DNA of 64,000 nt from an uncultured Synergistales bacterium (GCA_905235735.1 CAJOMU010000005.1:140438-204437), one strand, 5' to 3'. Counted from the first letter of the stretch, positions 15,809-24,824 are shown. A program made the numbers and translations. Notes: a model not told the origin generated them from the sequence alone.

Positions 15809-17155
15809 ATGGCCTCAGCGAACATCACAAAATACATTTGCACAGAATGCGGAAGCATAACGACAACTAAGACGGGTAAATGTTCATCATGCGGTTCATG
15901 GGGAACTCTCGAAGTCCTTAATGAATCACCAAAGCCAAAATCGAATCAGCCTAGCGTAAAGATAATTAGTGCGTCAGATGTGAAAGCTCCGAAGAGAATA
16001 TCAACATGCATAACTGAACTTGACCGTGTACTTGGAGGCGGATTAGTTCCCGGAGGAGTTGTGTTAATCGGAGGTCAGCCAGGTATCGGAAAATCAACGC
16101 TCTTATTGCAGGCGGCAGGAAGTGTAGCGAAGAATTATGATATTCCTGTACTCTATATCTCAGGTGAGGAATCAGATGCACAGGTATCATTACGTGCTTC
16201 AAGGATAAATACCATGTCTGAGAAATTGTATCTCTATTCCGGCTCAAATCTTGAAGAGGCATTAAGCAGTCTTGATTCTAATTCATTCGCATTCTTTGTT
16301 CTCGATAGTGTGCAGGCAATGAGTGCGGATAGTAATTCAGGCTGGCCCGGAACAGTTACGCAGGTACGTGCAGTAGCACAGAGGGTGATTGACTGTGCAC
16401 GTGATAAAAACATTCCGGCGGTCTTAATCGGACATATCACGAAGGACGGAAAAATTGCAGGCCCTATGATGCTTGAACATATGGTTGATACTGTCCTGAA
16501 CTTTTACGGTGAAGGATACTCATCATACAGAATGCTTCGTGCAGTGAAGAATCGTTACGGCAGTACAGATGAACTTGGAATATTCGAGATGAATGAAGAC
16601 GGATTGACTCCCGTGAAAGATAAGAGCGGATTATATTGGAATCGCGATGATGTATCTGTACCCGGAGTAGCAATGACGATAGCACTTGAGGGAAATACAC
16701 CATTAGCGGCAGAAATTCAGACGTTATCAGCGAGGACTATATTCCCATATCCGAGACGTACATCAAGAGGGATTGAGCTTAATCGTTTTCAGTTGTTGAC
16801 CGCAGTAATCGACAGACGATGCAATATCTCAACGGGAAATCATGATCTGTATATCAATGTTGCAGGGGGATTAACGCTTTCAGACCCTTCTGCGGATCTC
16901 CCGTCATGTGCGGCAATAGCATCATCATTGAGAAATATTTCGTTGCAGTCAGGAACATGCTGGTTAGGTGAAGTTGGACTTGCGGGAGAGATTCGTCCAG
17001 TAACGCGAATAGATTTGAGGCTGAAGGAGGCGGCACGTTTAGGTTTTCACAGTGCGGTTGTGAGTTCGAGGGAGAGAATCAAATTTGACGGCATAAAGAT
17101 AATTTCTGTGTCGCATATTGACGATGCACTTTCGGATATTCTGAGTAAACGCTAA
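15809..17155 (+). CDS. radA: DNA repair protein RadA
   Basis: A 448-residue RadA of typical length. The start is the ATG at 15809, two bases after the previous stop. Domains: four-cysteine zinc finger (CTECGSITTTKTGKCSSCGS, residues about 12-31), RecA-like ATPase with Walker A GGQPGIGKSTLL and Walker B FFVLDSVQAM, the RadA-specific KNRYG (usual KNRFG), and a Lon-protease-like C-terminal domain (DLYINVAGGL, WLGEVGLAGEIRPV). It helps branch migration and processing of recombination intermediates. It converges with, and overlaps by four bases, the pilin-like gene on the other strand. Confidence 0.95.
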   Translation: MASANITKYICTECGSITTTKTGKCSSCGSWGTLEVLNESPKPKSNQPSVKIISASDVKAPKRISTCITELDRVLGGGLVPGGVVLIGGQPGIGKSTLLLQAAGSVAKNYDIPVLYISGEESDAQVSLRASRINTMSEKLYLYSGSNLEEALSSLDSNSFAFFVLDSVQAMSADSNSGWPGTVTQVRAVAQRVIDCARDKNIPAVLIGHITKDGKIAGPMMLEHMVDTVLNFYGEGYSSYRMLRAVKNRYGSTDELGIFEMNEDGLTPVKDKSGLYWNRDDVSVPGVAMTIALEGNTPLAAEIQTLSARTIFPYPRRTSRGIELNRFQLLTAVIDRRCNISTGNHDLYINVAGGLTLSDPSADLPSCAAIASSLRNISLQSGTCWLGEVGLAGEIRPVTRIDLRLKEAARLGFHSAVVSSRERIKFDGIKIISVSHIDDALSDILSKR

Positions 17156-18183
17156 TTCCAATCAAAACCAGTCGGAATATTATGCAGTTTCCAAGATGCA
17201 CGCGACATGTAGATGGTGTAACTTGCATACTCTGATTTCCAGTATTCAGAAGGCCATGCAGATGGTTTCTGTGTATTCTTTGAGGTATTATTGCCTCCGC
17301 TTGCGAGAACGTACATATCAAGAATATTTTGTGATGTGTCGAGTTCAAAATAAACTTCAAGTATGCCTTCTTCATTTGAGTATTCACCTGCCCATATGCC
17401 CCCATTATCTTCAGTTCCGAAACGCTTAAACTTAAAATTTTGCCCCTCAACAAAAAATCTTTCACACTTTAGATATAGCAATTCATCGCCAGGATAAACT
17501 TCAACGTAAGGTGTTGATGATGTATTTGTTTGCAGGTTAAGTTTGAAACGTCCATTGTCTTTTGGTGTAGTCTGGATATAAAGAGGTTTTCCTGCTCCTA
17601 CCATAACTGTGTAGCTGTTCAGAGAGTTCTTTGAAGCATATGGTGAGAAGTCTGAAGCATTATAATCTATCTTCCCTGATGAACCTGTAACAAAACCTAC
17701 TTCTGTTGCATTCTGAGAAACAGTTATAGGAATATTTTTCCCGCTTTTGTCAGGGCTTTCTATTGTATTGATTGTGAAGTTTAATCCTTCTGAAGGTCTC
17801 TGTGTGTAAAGCAAAGTTAATCTGTTACCCTTAAATTTTTTGTCGCTATCATCTACGGCTTTATAGTTCCAGTTATCCTGTGTTACAGCAACAGGCAGAG
17901 TTAAATTTTTATTTTCAAGCAGTGCTGAACTGAGAGGATACAAAGAATCTCTAACTTCAGATGAATTATCACATTCACGAAGTCCTAAACCCACATTCCT
18001 GATTCGCGCATCAACATACGCAATCACTTTCTTTCCCTTCTGACGTGCCGCAAGAGTCTGCTGCGTCCTGGTGTAGAATGACAGCATAAGATAAAACGAT
18101 GTGCACAAGGTCAAAATGAATACCGCCTGAAGAGCCATACCTGTTAGAATTTCAACAAGAATAAAAGCCTTAGAACGTTTCAT
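17152..18183 (-). CDS. Prepilin-like (PilW-type) protein
   Basis: A 343-residue protein starting MKRSKA-FILVEILTGMALQ, a type IV prepilin leader: short basic leader, Ala at the cleavage position, Phe+1 and Glu+5, then a hydrophobic helix. The rest (about 40-343) is a soluble, mainly beta region with no recognised domain. An alternative ATG three codons earlier (18192) has a ribosome-binding site that is too close. Longer in-frame starts run into the divergent gene and were rejected. The size and N-terminus suggest a minor pilin or pseudopilin. No other pilus gene is near, so it is an orphan in this window. Confidence 0.65.
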   Translation of the reverse strand: MKRSKAFILVEILTGMALQAVFILTLCTSFYLMLSFYTRTQQTLAARQKGKKVIAYVDARIRNVGLGLRECDNSSEVRDSLYPLSSALLENKNLTLPVAVTQDNWNYKAVDDSDKKFKGNRLTLLYTQRPSEGLNFTINTIESPDKSGKNIPITVSQNATEVGFVTGSSGKIDYNASDFSPYASKNSLNSYTVMVGAGKPLYIQTTPKDNGRFKLNLQTNTSSTPYVEVYPGDELLYLKCERFFVEGQNFKFKRFGTEDNGGIWAGEYSNEEGILEVYFELDTSQNILDMYVLASGGNNTSKNTQKPSAWPSEYWKSEYASYTIYMSRASWKLHNIPTGFDWN

Positions 18184-18261
18184 AAAATACATGCACCTTT
18201 TAAGTAATGATTGATATAATAGCGACATTCTAACAAAAAAAGAATCGGGGGTAAAATCACG

Positions 18262-18627
18262 ATGGAAAAGTTGAACGTATTCAAATGTGCAAAGTGCGGA
18301 AATATCGTTGAAGTCCTTCACGTCGGCGGCGGAACTCTTGTATGCTGCGGTGAACCAATGAAGCAGCTTAAAGAGAATACAACTGATGCGGCAACAGAAA
18401 AGCATGTACCAGTTCTCGATAACGGTGTAGTGAAAGTCGGAAGCGTTGCACACCCAATGCAGGACGATCATTATATCGAATGGATTGAAGTGATTGACGG
18501 TGAGAAAGTCTGTCTCAAGTTCCTGAAGCCAGGCGAGAAACCGGAACGTGAATTTGCGTGCGCGAAACCAGGTGCAGTTATGCGTGAATACTGCAACAAG
18601 CATGGACTCTGGAAGGCTGATGTATAA
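18262..18627 (+). CDS. dfx: Superoxide reductase (desulfoferrodoxin)
   Basis: A 121-residue two-iron superoxide reductase. The N-terminal desulforedoxin domain has Cys9, Cys12, Cys28 and Cys29. The catalytic domain has Glu47-His48, His64, His70, Cys111 and His114 (EYCNKHGLW), the complete set for the square-pyramidal iron site. It reduces superoxide to peroxide without making oxygen, typical of anaerobes. A TATAAT at 18215-18220 is a likely -10 box; the -35 is unclear. Its TAA overlaps the start of the ferritin gene by one base, so the pair links oxygen defence and iron storage. Confidence 0.96.
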   Translation: MEKLNVFKCAKCGNIVEVLHVGGGTLVCCGEPMKQLKENTTDAATEKHVPVLDNGVVKVGSVAHPMQDDHYIEWIEVIDGEKVCLKFLKPGEKPEREFACAKPGAVMREYCNKHGLWKADV

Positions 18628-19115
18628 TGCACATTTCTGATTCAATGGTCGCTGCCATTAATGACCAGATAAAGGCAGAATTCGATTCAGCGTATATATA
18701 CTTGGCCATGTCAGCATATCTCAAAGATGCTGGGCTTGATGGTATGTCTCACTGGATGTACAAGCAGTACAAGGAAGAAGTTGAACATGCAGAGAAGTTC
18801 ATAAACTATCTTTATGAGCGAGGTGCACGTGTAATCATTCCTGATGTTGCGAAACCTAAAGAGACATACACGGATGCAATTGAAGTTTTCAAGACGGCAT
18901 ATGCGCATGAACAGTATGTTACATCGAGAATATATAAGCTGGTTGACCTTGCAGTCTCAGAGAAGGATTATGCAACGCAGTCAATGCTGAAATGGTATGT
19001 TGATGAGCAGATGGAAGAAGAAGATAACACCGGCGGAATAGTGAGCAAGCTGGAGTTTCTTGGCGGGGATAAGCACGGAATATACACAGTAGACCGTGAG
19101 CTTTCATCCCGTTAA
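18627..19115 (+). CDS. ftnA: Non-haem ferritin
   Basis: A 162-residue bacterial ferritin of the FtnA type. The ferroxidase ligands are in place: IKAEFDSAYIYLAMSAYL (first helix Glu), YKEEVEHAEKF (EExxH), and DEQMEEEDNTG near residue 130 with further Glu ligands. It stores iron as a mineral core and consumes peroxide, which suits its coupling to superoxide reductase just upstream. Length is normal and the start shares one base with the preceding stop. A clear terminator follows 13 bases after the gene. Confidence 0.95.
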   Translation: MHISDSMVAAINDQIKAEFDSAYIYLAMSAYLKDAGLDGMSHWMYKQYKEEVEHAEKFINYLYERGARVIIPDVAKPKETYTDAIEVFKTAYAHEQYVTSRIYKLVDLAVSEKDYATQSMLKWYVDEQMEEEDNTGGIVSKLEFLGGDKHGIYTVDRELSSR

Positions 19116-19128
19116 TGTGAGGATTATG

Positions 19129-19161
19129 CAGGGGAGCTTAACAAAGAGCTTCCCTGTTTTT
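19129..19161 (+). terminator. Terminator after ferritin
   Basis: CAGGGGAGCT (19129-19138) pairs with AGCTTCCCTG (19147-19156), followed by five T. It closes the dfx-ftnA operon. Confidence 0.85.
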
Positions 19162-19163
19162 AT

Positions 19164-19952
19164 ATGAAAATGGACAAAGAAAAACTGAAAGCATTTCTTG
19201 AGGGAATGTATTACGTATATGCCAGGCGTGAGATAATCAATCCTGATCCGTTATATTTTCTGTATCAATATGAAGATATAAGAGACAGAGAGGTTGTTGG
19301 ATTAATTGCTTCATCGTTGGCATACGGAAGAGTTGCACAGATTATGAAGAGTGTGGAGAAGGTTCTTGCGTGTTTAGGTGATGAGCCTCATAAATTCCTT
19401 ATGGACAATGATAAATTTGATTTAGTGCCTGAGTATTTCAAGCATAGATTTACGACTGCATATGACATGAATAATTTTCTAAGGAACATATCGGGAGTTC
19501 TTAGTGAGTATGAATCAGTTGAGGGATTTATGAGAGAGTGCCTTAATGCATCGGAAGGGAATTTATTTTCTGCGCTTGATAAATTTTCTGAAAGGTTATC
19601 AATGAATCGTAAGCCTAAATCATTTTCTCTGATAACTGCGCCTAAGGATGGAAGTGCATGCAAGAGATTATTCTTATATCTTAAATGGCTAGTTCGACAT
19701 GATGATGTTGATCCTGGTGGCTGGGAAGTATTGAAACCGAGTGAATTAATTGTCCCTACTGATGTACATATGCATAGAATTAGTCTTCAGCTTGGCCTAA
19801 CGCAAAGGAAGGAAGGAGATCTGAAGTGTGCAGTTGAAATCACAAATTCCTTCCGTTCTATTAATCCTCTTGACCCAACTAAATATGACTTTTCTCTCTC
19901 TCGTTTTGGCATACGTAACCTCTTCTCTTCACTCAATGTCATTATATCCTAA
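19164..19952 (+). CDS. TIGR02757 family protein (DUF2400)
   Basis: A 262-residue protein of the TIGR02757/DUF2400 family. Recognised stretches are YVYARREIINPDPLYFLYQY near the start, DREVVGLIASSLAYGRVAQI, LFLYLKWLVRHDDVDPGGW and LIVPTDVHMHRISLQLG. The family is cytosolic and its function is unsettled. The last motif resembles the substrate region of helix-hairpin-helix DNA glycosylases, so a role on DNA has been suggested by fold, but that is inference. The ATG comes immediately after the ferritin terminator with no good Shine-Dalgarno, so translation start is uncertain; a second ATG lies two codons on. Confidence 0.8.
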   Translation: MKMDKEKLKAFLEGMYYVYARREIINPDPLYFLYQYEDIRDREVVGLIASSLAYGRVAQIMKSVEKVLACLGDEPHKFLMDNDKFDLVPEYFKHRFTTAYDMNNFLRNISGVLSEYESVEGFMRECLNASEGNLFSALDKFSERLSMNRKPKSFSLITAPKDGSACKRLFLYLKWLVRHDDVDPGGWEVLKPSELIVPTDVHMHRISLQLGLTQRKEGDLKCAVEITNSFRSINPLDPTKYDFSLSRFGIRNLFSSLNVIIS

Positions 19953-19983
19953 CTTATGGGAATAGAAAAAAAGGATTAAGATT

Positions 19984-20439
19984 ATGTATTACGGACATGA
20001 AAATTCAAATCAGATTCACGCCCTGAATCAAATGTATAAAGGCATAGATACACCTGATGATTTATATAATGCCTTGATGAACGTCTGGTGCGAATATTCC
20101 TGCACTCCAAGATTACGTTCTCAATGGACATCGAAGAATATTACACTGGGGCAATGTTCAATTACTGCTTTTCTTGCACAGGATATTTTTGGAGGAAAAG
20201 TATTCGGAATTCTCATGCAGGAAGGTAACTATCACTGTTATAACGTCGTGAATAATATTGCTTTCGATTTGACGAGTGAACAATTTGAAAATGAAGAACT
20301 AAGTTACGTGAATAATCCGGAACAATCAAGAGAGATTCATTTTGCCAGACGAGAAAAACAAGAACGATATGAATATCTAAAAGACGAGTTGAAAAAATTC
20401 TTGTCTTCAAAAAATATTTACTCATTTGACAAGTTTTAA
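19984..20439 (+). CDS. YunG-like protein
   Basis: A 151-residue soluble protein. The segment LGQCSITAFLAQDIFGGKV followed by NYHCYNVVNNIAFDLTSEQF matches the pattern of the YunG family (Gly-Gln-Cys ... Asp-x-Phe-Gly-Gly ... His-Tyr ... Asp-Leu-Thr). The ordered Cys, His and Asp suggest a papain-like fold, but catalysis has not been shown for the family as far as I know. There is no signal peptide. It is 31 bases after the DUF2400 gene and its stop codon lies inside the promoter of the tRNA pair that follows. Confidence 0.6.
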   Translation: MYYGHENSNQIHALNQMYKGIDTPDDLYNALMNVWCEYSCTPRLRSQWTSKNITLGQCSITAFLAQDIFGGKVFGILMQEGNYHCYNVVNNIAFDLTSEQFENEELSYVNNPEQSREIHFARREKQERYEYLKDELKKFLSSKNIYSFDKF

Positions 20440-20454
20440 CCCTCGTTATAATAT
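20426..20454 (+). promoter_or_regulatory. Promoter of the tRNA-Ser/tRNA-Arg unit
   Basis: TTGACA at 20426-20431 is a perfect -35. A -10 follows as TATAAT at 20447-20452 (15-bp gap) or TAATAT at 20449-20454 (17-bp gap). It overlaps the stop codon of the YunG-like gene. Confidence 0.7.
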
Positions 20455-20473
20455 ATTCCCGTTTTGCGTAAAT

Positions 20474-20568
20474 GGTGGGTTGGCCGAGTAGGTCGAAGGC
20501 GCTCGCCTGCTAAGTGAGTATAGGGGCTGAAACCTCTATCGTGAGTTCGAATCTCACACCCACCGCCA
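20474..20568 (+). tRNA. tRNA-Ser (anticodon GCU)
   Basis: Acceptor stem GGTGGGT (20474-20480) pairs with ACCCACC (20558-20564); discriminator G and an encoded CCA follow (20565-20568). The anticodon stem CTCGC/GTGAG encloses loop CTGCTAA, so the anticodon is GCT (20509-20511), reading AGC and AGU. The long variable arm is typical of class II tRNA-Ser. Confidence 0.95.
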
Positions 20569-20585
20569 TTCTATGCATAAACAAT

Positions 20586-20662
20586 GCGGCAGTAGCTCAG
20601 CTGGATAGAGCGAAGGCCTACGGAGCCTTAGGTCGTGGGTTCGAATCCTGCCTGCCGCGCCA
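20586..20662 (+). tRNA. tRNA-Arg (anticodon ACG)
   Basis: Acceptor GCGGCAG (20586-20592) pairs with CTGCCGC (20652-20658), then G and encoded CCA. The anticodon stem AAGGC/GCCTT encloses CTACGGA, giving anticodon ACG, which needs A34-to-inosine editing by TadA to read CGU, CGC and CGA. It is 17 bases after the tRNA-Ser and shares its promoter and terminator. Confidence 0.95.
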
Positions 20663-20684
20663 AATATTCCGAAACCAAAGAGAG

Positions 20685-20718
20685 GCGGTTGCTGAGTTAT
20701 TCTTCAGACCGCTTTTTT
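20685..20718 (+). terminator. Terminator of the tRNA unit
   Basis: GCGGT (20685-20689) pairs with ACCGC (20708-20712), with inner CTGA/TCAG pairs, followed by six T. Confidence 0.85.
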
Positions 20719-20813
20719 GCATATTTGGGCTTCAATCCTGAATCATGATTCTGAAATGGCCGCAGATAATTTTTCAGGTTAAGCATAAATTTATATGAAG
20801 GAGAAAGATTTTC

Positions 20814-21938
20814 ATGACAAAAAGAATTTTCACTTGTGCATTACTCATTCTCGCAATGTCTTCATGTGCCTTTGGTGCCCCCTTCAAACTCGGAGGAACT
20901 GCACCTCTCACAGGCGGAGCAGCAATTTACGGAACAGCAGCGCGTAATGGTGCGGCAATCGCAGTTGAAGAGATTAACGCGAAGGGCGGAGATATTCAAT
21001 TTGAACTTCGATATGAAGATGACACTCACGATGCAGAGAAGGCTGTTAATGCATACAACGCACTCAAAGATTGGGGAATGCAGTTATCGCTCGGTTCAGT
21101 AACATCAAAACCATGTGAGGCAACTGCGGCAGAGAATTTCTCAGACAGAATTTTTGCACTCACACCTTCAGCGTCAAGTGCGGCAGTAACCGAAGGTAAA
21201 GATAACGTTTTCCAGATGTGCTTTGTCGATCCGAATCAGGGAACAGCAAGTGCACAGTATATCGGTGAAAAAGGCTTTGCGAAGAAAGTTGCGGTTATCT
21301 GGAAGAATGATGACGTATATTCAAAGGGAGTTTATGATACTTTCATCGAAGCAGCTCCAAAATACGGACTTAATATTGTGAGTGATACGACTTTCGCAGA
21401 CGGCAACGATACTGACTTCTCGGTTCAGCTCACAGATGCAAAGGACAAAGGTGCAGAACTCGTTTTCCTTCCGATGTATTATCAGCCTGCATCACTCATT
21501 CTCGCTCAGGCTCAGGCTATGGGATATGCTCCGAAATGGTTCGGCATTGACGGAATGGACGGAATTCTCACTATGGAAGGTTTCGATAAATCACTTGCAG
21601 AAGGTGTTATGCTCTTAACTCCGTTCAACGCAGATGCAAAAGATGAACTCACAGTAAAATTCGTAGCTAAGTACAAAGAGAAGCACGGCGAAATTCCGAA
21701 TCAGTTTGCCGCTGACGGTTATGACTGCGTATATGCCTACTATCAGGCACTCACTCAGGCAAAAGCAAATGCAGATATGAGTGCTGAAGAACTTTGCACG
21801 AAGATGATTGAACAGTTTACGACAATGACATTCAACGGCGTAACTGGAGAAAATGTAAAGTGGTCAGCAAACGGAGAAGTTACGAAAGATCCCAAAGGTA
21901 TGGTCATAAAAAACGGCGCGTATGTCGGTCTTGACTAA
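20814..21938 (+). CDS. livJ: Branched-chain amino acid ABC transporter, substrate-binding protein
   Basis: A 374-residue periplasmic binding protein of the Leu/Ile/Val family. A signal peptide (MTKRIFTCALLILAMSSCAF, cleaved near GA/PF) is followed by FKLGGTAPLTGGAAIYG, the canonical start of the mature domain. VAVIWKNDDVYSKGV, GADGYDCVYAYYQAL-type elements and the final KDPKGMVIKNG are family features. A Cys in the leader region might suggest a lipoprotein, but the lipobox is poor. GAAGGAGAAAG lies before the ATG. It leads the liv operon and is separated from livH by a strong hairpin. The exact ligand (Leu, Ile, Val or another amino acid) cannot be read. Confidence 0.9.
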   Translation: MTKRIFTCALLILAMSSCAFGAPFKLGGTAPLTGGAAIYGTAARNGAAIAVEEINAKGGDIQFELRYEDDTHDAEKAVNAYNALKDWGMQLSLGSVTSKPCEATAAENFSDRIFALTPSASSAAVTEGKDNVFQMCFVDPNQGTASAQYIGEKGFAKKVAVIWKNDDVYSKGVYDTFIEAAPKYGLNIVSDTTFADGNDTDFSVQLTDAKDKGAELVFLPMYYQPASLILAQAQAMGYAPKWFGIDGMDGILTMEGFDKSLAEGVMLLTPFNADAKDELTVKFVAKYKEKHGEIPNQFAADGYDCVYAYYQALTQAKANADMSAEELCTKMIEQFTTMTFNGVTGENVKWSANGEVTKDPKGMVIKNGAYVGLD

Positions 21939-21968
21939 TCAGAATCATAATCACTGAATTGAAATATA

Positions 21969-22020
21969 AACAGCTTGGGGATTACGGCCTGATAAAATAA
22001 TCTCCGGCTGTTATTTTTTT
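21969..22020 (+). terminator. Intra-operon hairpin with T-run between livJ and livH
   Basis: AACAGC and GGGGATTA (21969-21984) pair with TAATCTCC and GCTGTT (21998-22012), then a T-rich run follows to 22020. It lies in the operon, so it probably lets only part of the transcripts into the permease genes. Confidence 0.7.
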
Positions 22021-22043
22021 GGTCAAAGGGAGTAATAAATTTC

Positions 22044-22925
22044 ATGACATTCCTGAATTTTTTCATATCGGGTATAAGTCTGGGCAGTATCTATGCGATA
22101 ATTGCACTGGGCTATACAATGGTTTACGGCATTGCTAAGATGCTCAACTTCGCACACGGTGATGTTATCATGGTCGGTGCTTACGTATGCTTCTATGCGG
22201 TGTCGCGTTACAATCTTAATCCGTTCTTGGGCGTAATAATCGCAATGTTCTTGTGCACCGTTCTGGGAATTCTCGTTGAACGATTCGCATATAAGCCATT
22301 GAGACAGGCTCCGTCTCTTGCAGTTCTCATTACGGCTATAGGCATGAGCTATTTCCTTCAGAATACAGCATTGCTGTTATGGTCATCTAATCCTAAAGTC
22401 TTTCCGTCGATTATAGGCAGAGGTTCATTCAAACTCTTTGACGGAAATCTTTCTGTCTCGCACATCACAGTTCTCACGATTTCAGTATGTATCGTAATCA
22501 TGATTGTGCTCTCACTGTTCATCGGCAAGACTAAACTCGGAAAGGCAATGCGTGCATGTTCAGAGGACAAAGGAGCGGCGCAGTTAATGGGAATAAATGT
22601 GAATGCAACTATCTCAATGACATTCGCAATAGGTTCAGGGCTTGCAGCAATTGCAGGAGCGTTATTGTGTTCAGCCTACCCCACACTGATGCCTACAACG
22701 GGAGCTTTGCCGGGCATTAAGGCATTTACGGCGGCAGTCTTCGGAGGAATTGGTTCAATACCTGGTGCATTTCTTGGAGGATTAATGCTCGGAGTGATTG
22801 AGATTTTTGCAAAGGCGTATATCTCAAGCCAGTTATCAGATGCAGTTGTATTCGCAGTTCTGATTATCGTGTTGCTTGTGAAACCCGCAGGCTTACTCGG
22901 CAAGAGCATACAGGAGAAGGTGTAA
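22044..22925 (+). CDS. livH: Branched-chain amino acid ABC transporter permease LivH
   Basis: A 293-residue permease of usual length with about eight membrane helices. The opening FFISGISLGSIYAIIALGYT, MVYGIAKMLNFAHGDVIMVG, and the coupling region RACSEDKGAAQLMGINVNAT followed by FGGIGSIPGAFLGGLMLGVI are the LivH signature. It forms the membrane channel with LivM in the inner membrane. A Shine-Dalgarno AAAGGGAG precedes the ATG. It ends two bases before livM. Confidence 0.93.
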   Translation: MTFLNFFISGISLGSIYAIIALGYTMVYGIAKMLNFAHGDVIMVGAYVCFYAVSRYNLNPFLGVIIAMFLCTVLGILVERFAYKPLRQAPSLAVLITAIGMSYFLQNTALLLWSSNPKVFPSIIGRGSFKLFDGNLSVSHITVLTISVCIVIMIVLSLFIGKTKLGKAMRACSEDKGAAQLMGINVNATISMTFAIGSGLAAIAGALLCSAYPTLMPTTGALPGIKAFTAAVFGGIGSIPGAFLGGLMLGVIEIFAKAYISSQLSDAVVFAVLIIVLLVKPAGLLGKSIQEKV

Positions 22926-22927
22926 CT

Positions 22928-23986
22928 ATGACGATGAAGAGACTGATAAACTTAAAACGCACGGAGGCAAGAAGAATTTTCATTACGTACTCAGCTGTCG
23001 TGATTGCATACGTAATCTTTCAGGTTATGAGCAGTTCGGGCTTTCTGAGTTCATCAATGAGAGGAATGCTTGTGCCTATATGCGCATATATGGTCATGGC
23101 CGTATCGTTGAATCTAGTTGTCGGTATTTCAGGTGAGTTATCACTTGGCCATGCAGGATTTATGTCAATCGGAGCGTTCTCAGGTGTAGCTAGTGCGATT
23201 CTAATGCAGTCAACAATAACGAATGCACCAGTCAGATTAGCACTTGCTATGATTGTCGGAGCAATATTCGCGGCAATTGCAGGTTTTCTAATTGGAATTC
23301 CCGTTTTGAGATTAAAGGGTGATTATCTTGCTATCGTTACACTTGCATTCGGAGAGATCATAAAGAGCATACTCAATAACTTTTACTTCGGAGTTGATGC
23401 ACAAGGGCTTCACTTCTCAATGCTCACGGATACAACGAGATTGCTCAAAGGAGGAAGGCTGATTATTCGCGGGCCAATGGGTATATCAGGCATAATGAAG
23501 ATTGCGACATTCCCAATGGGATTCATTCTCGTAATGATTTCATTAATGGTCGTGTTTAATCTCGTAAATTCGCGTTCAGGTCGTGCGTTCATGGCCATAC
23601 GTGATGACAGAATAGCGGCAGAAAGTATCGGACTGGACATAACGAAGTATAAGATGATGGCATTCGTAACAAGTGCGGCATTAGCTGGAGCGGCTGGTGC
23701 ATTGTTCGCGATGAATTATTCTACGATTGTTGCGAATAAATTCGACTTCAACACTTCGATTCTGATTCTGGTCTTCGTTGTATTGGGAGGTCAGGGTAAC
23801 ATGTTAGGTTCAATAATTGCGGCGGCAGCACTAACTGTATTACCCGAAAAGTTACGAGGCTTCTCTGATTACAGAATGCTTCTCTATGCCATTATCCTGA
23901 TTGTTACGATGCTTGGAACGAATAACGCTGAAATTCGGGAATTCTTCACGAAACTAAATCCCTTCAGGCGTAAAGAGGAGGCATAA
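22928..23986 (+). CDS. livM: Branched-chain amino acid ABC transporter permease LivM
   Basis: A 352-residue permease. Motifs include VAVSLNLVVGISGELSLGH-type sequence (read as MAVSLNLVVGISGELSLGHA), RLKGDYLAIVTLAFGEIIK, the coupling loop FMAIRDDRIAAESIGLDIT and LVFVVLGGQGNMLGSIIAAA. It pairs with LivH and is powered by LivG and LivF. The short basic C-terminus (NPFRRKEEA) is cytoplasmic. It begins two bases after livH; another ATG two codons in is possible. All conserved stretches are present. Confidence 0.93.
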   Translation: MTMKRLINLKRTEARRIFITYSAVVIAYVIFQVMSSSGFLSSSMRGMLVPICAYMVMAVSLNLVVGISGELSLGHAGFMSIGAFSGVASAILMQSTITNAPVRLALAMIVGAIFAAIAGFLIGIPVLRLKGDYLAIVTLAFGEIIKSILNNFYFGVDAQGLHFSMLTDTTRLLKGGRLIIRGPMGISGIMKIATFPMGFILVMISLMVVFNLVNSRSGRAFMAIRDDRIAAESIGLDITKYKMMAFVTSAALAGAAGALFAMNYSTIVANKFDFNTSILILVFVVLGGQGNMLGSIIAAAALTVLPEKLRGFSDYRMLLYAIILIVTMLGTNNAEIREFFTKLNPFRRKEEA

Positions 23987-23987
23987 C

Positions 23988-24824
23988 ATGAGAACTAAGA
24001 CGAAATATATTCCTGTCCCTTCAAATGCGATATTGCCAGAGAGAGATGCGGCACGTGAACCTGTACTTGAATGCGTTAATCTTGGAATCATGCTCGGAGG
24101 AATTAAGGCAGTCGATAATTTCAATCTCACTGTAGGACGCACTGAGATTGTCGGATTGATTGGGCCTAACGGAGCAGGCAAGACTACAGTCTTCAATCTG
24201 CTCACGAAAGTTTATCACCCTACGACAGGTACAATTCTGCTCAACGGCAAAGACACTCACGGAATGACAACGGTGCAGGTGAACAGGGCAGGAATTGCGA
24301 GAACGTTTCAGAACATACGACTCTTCAAGAACCTCAGTGTTGCGGATAACGTGAAGGCGGCCATGAATAATGACATGCGATATAACATGCTGAGTGCAAT
24401 ATTGAGACTTCCAGGCTACAGACGTGAAGAGATTGCGGCTCACAGACGCGCATTGAAACTGTTATCGATATTCGACATGCAGAATATGGCTGACGTTCCA
24501 GCAGGGTCTCTCCCATACGGTGCACAGAGAAGACTTGAGATTGTTCGTGCACTTGCAACTAATCCGTGTCTGTTACTGCTCGATGAACCTGCCGCAGGTA
24601 TGAATCCTTCAGAGACTGCTGAATTACTCGACAGCATAAGGAAAGTACATGAGATGTTCCAGATTGCAATTATCCTGATTGAACACGATATGAGCCTCGT
24701 CATGAATATCTGCGATGGAATATGTGTACTCAATTTCGGTCAGGTTATCGCGAAGGGTACACCTGATGAGATTCAATCAAATCCAGCAGTTATTGAGGCG
24801 TATTTAGGGAGGCGGAAAGAATGA
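23988..24824 (+). CDS. livG: Branched-chain amino acid ABC transporter ATP-binding protein LivG
   Basis: A 278-residue ATPase with a GAGGAGG ribosome-binding site. About 25 extra residues at the N-terminus precede the ATPase core compared with typical LivG. Walker A is GPNGAGKTTVFNLLT, followed by NRAGIARTFQNIRLF (Q-loop region), the LivG-type signature LPYGAQRRLEIVRALATNP, Walker B LLLLDEPAAGMNP and the switch His in LIEHDMSLVMNI. It drives import with LivF. The four-base overlap with livF (ATGA) couples their translation. Confidence 0.94.
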   Translation: MRTKTKYIPVPSNAILPERDAAREPVLECVNLGIMLGGIKAVDNFNLTVGRTEIVGLIGPNGAGKTTVFNLLTKVYHPTTGTILLNGKDTHGMTTVQVNRAGIARTFQNIRLFKNLSVADNVKAAMNNDMRYNMLSAILRLPGYRREEIAAHRRALKLLSIFDMQNMADVPAGSLPYGAQRRLEIVRALATNPCLLLLDEPAAGMNPSETAELLDSIRKVHEMFQIAIILIEHDMSLVMNICDGICVLNFGQVIAKGTPDEIQSNPAVIEAYLGRRKE

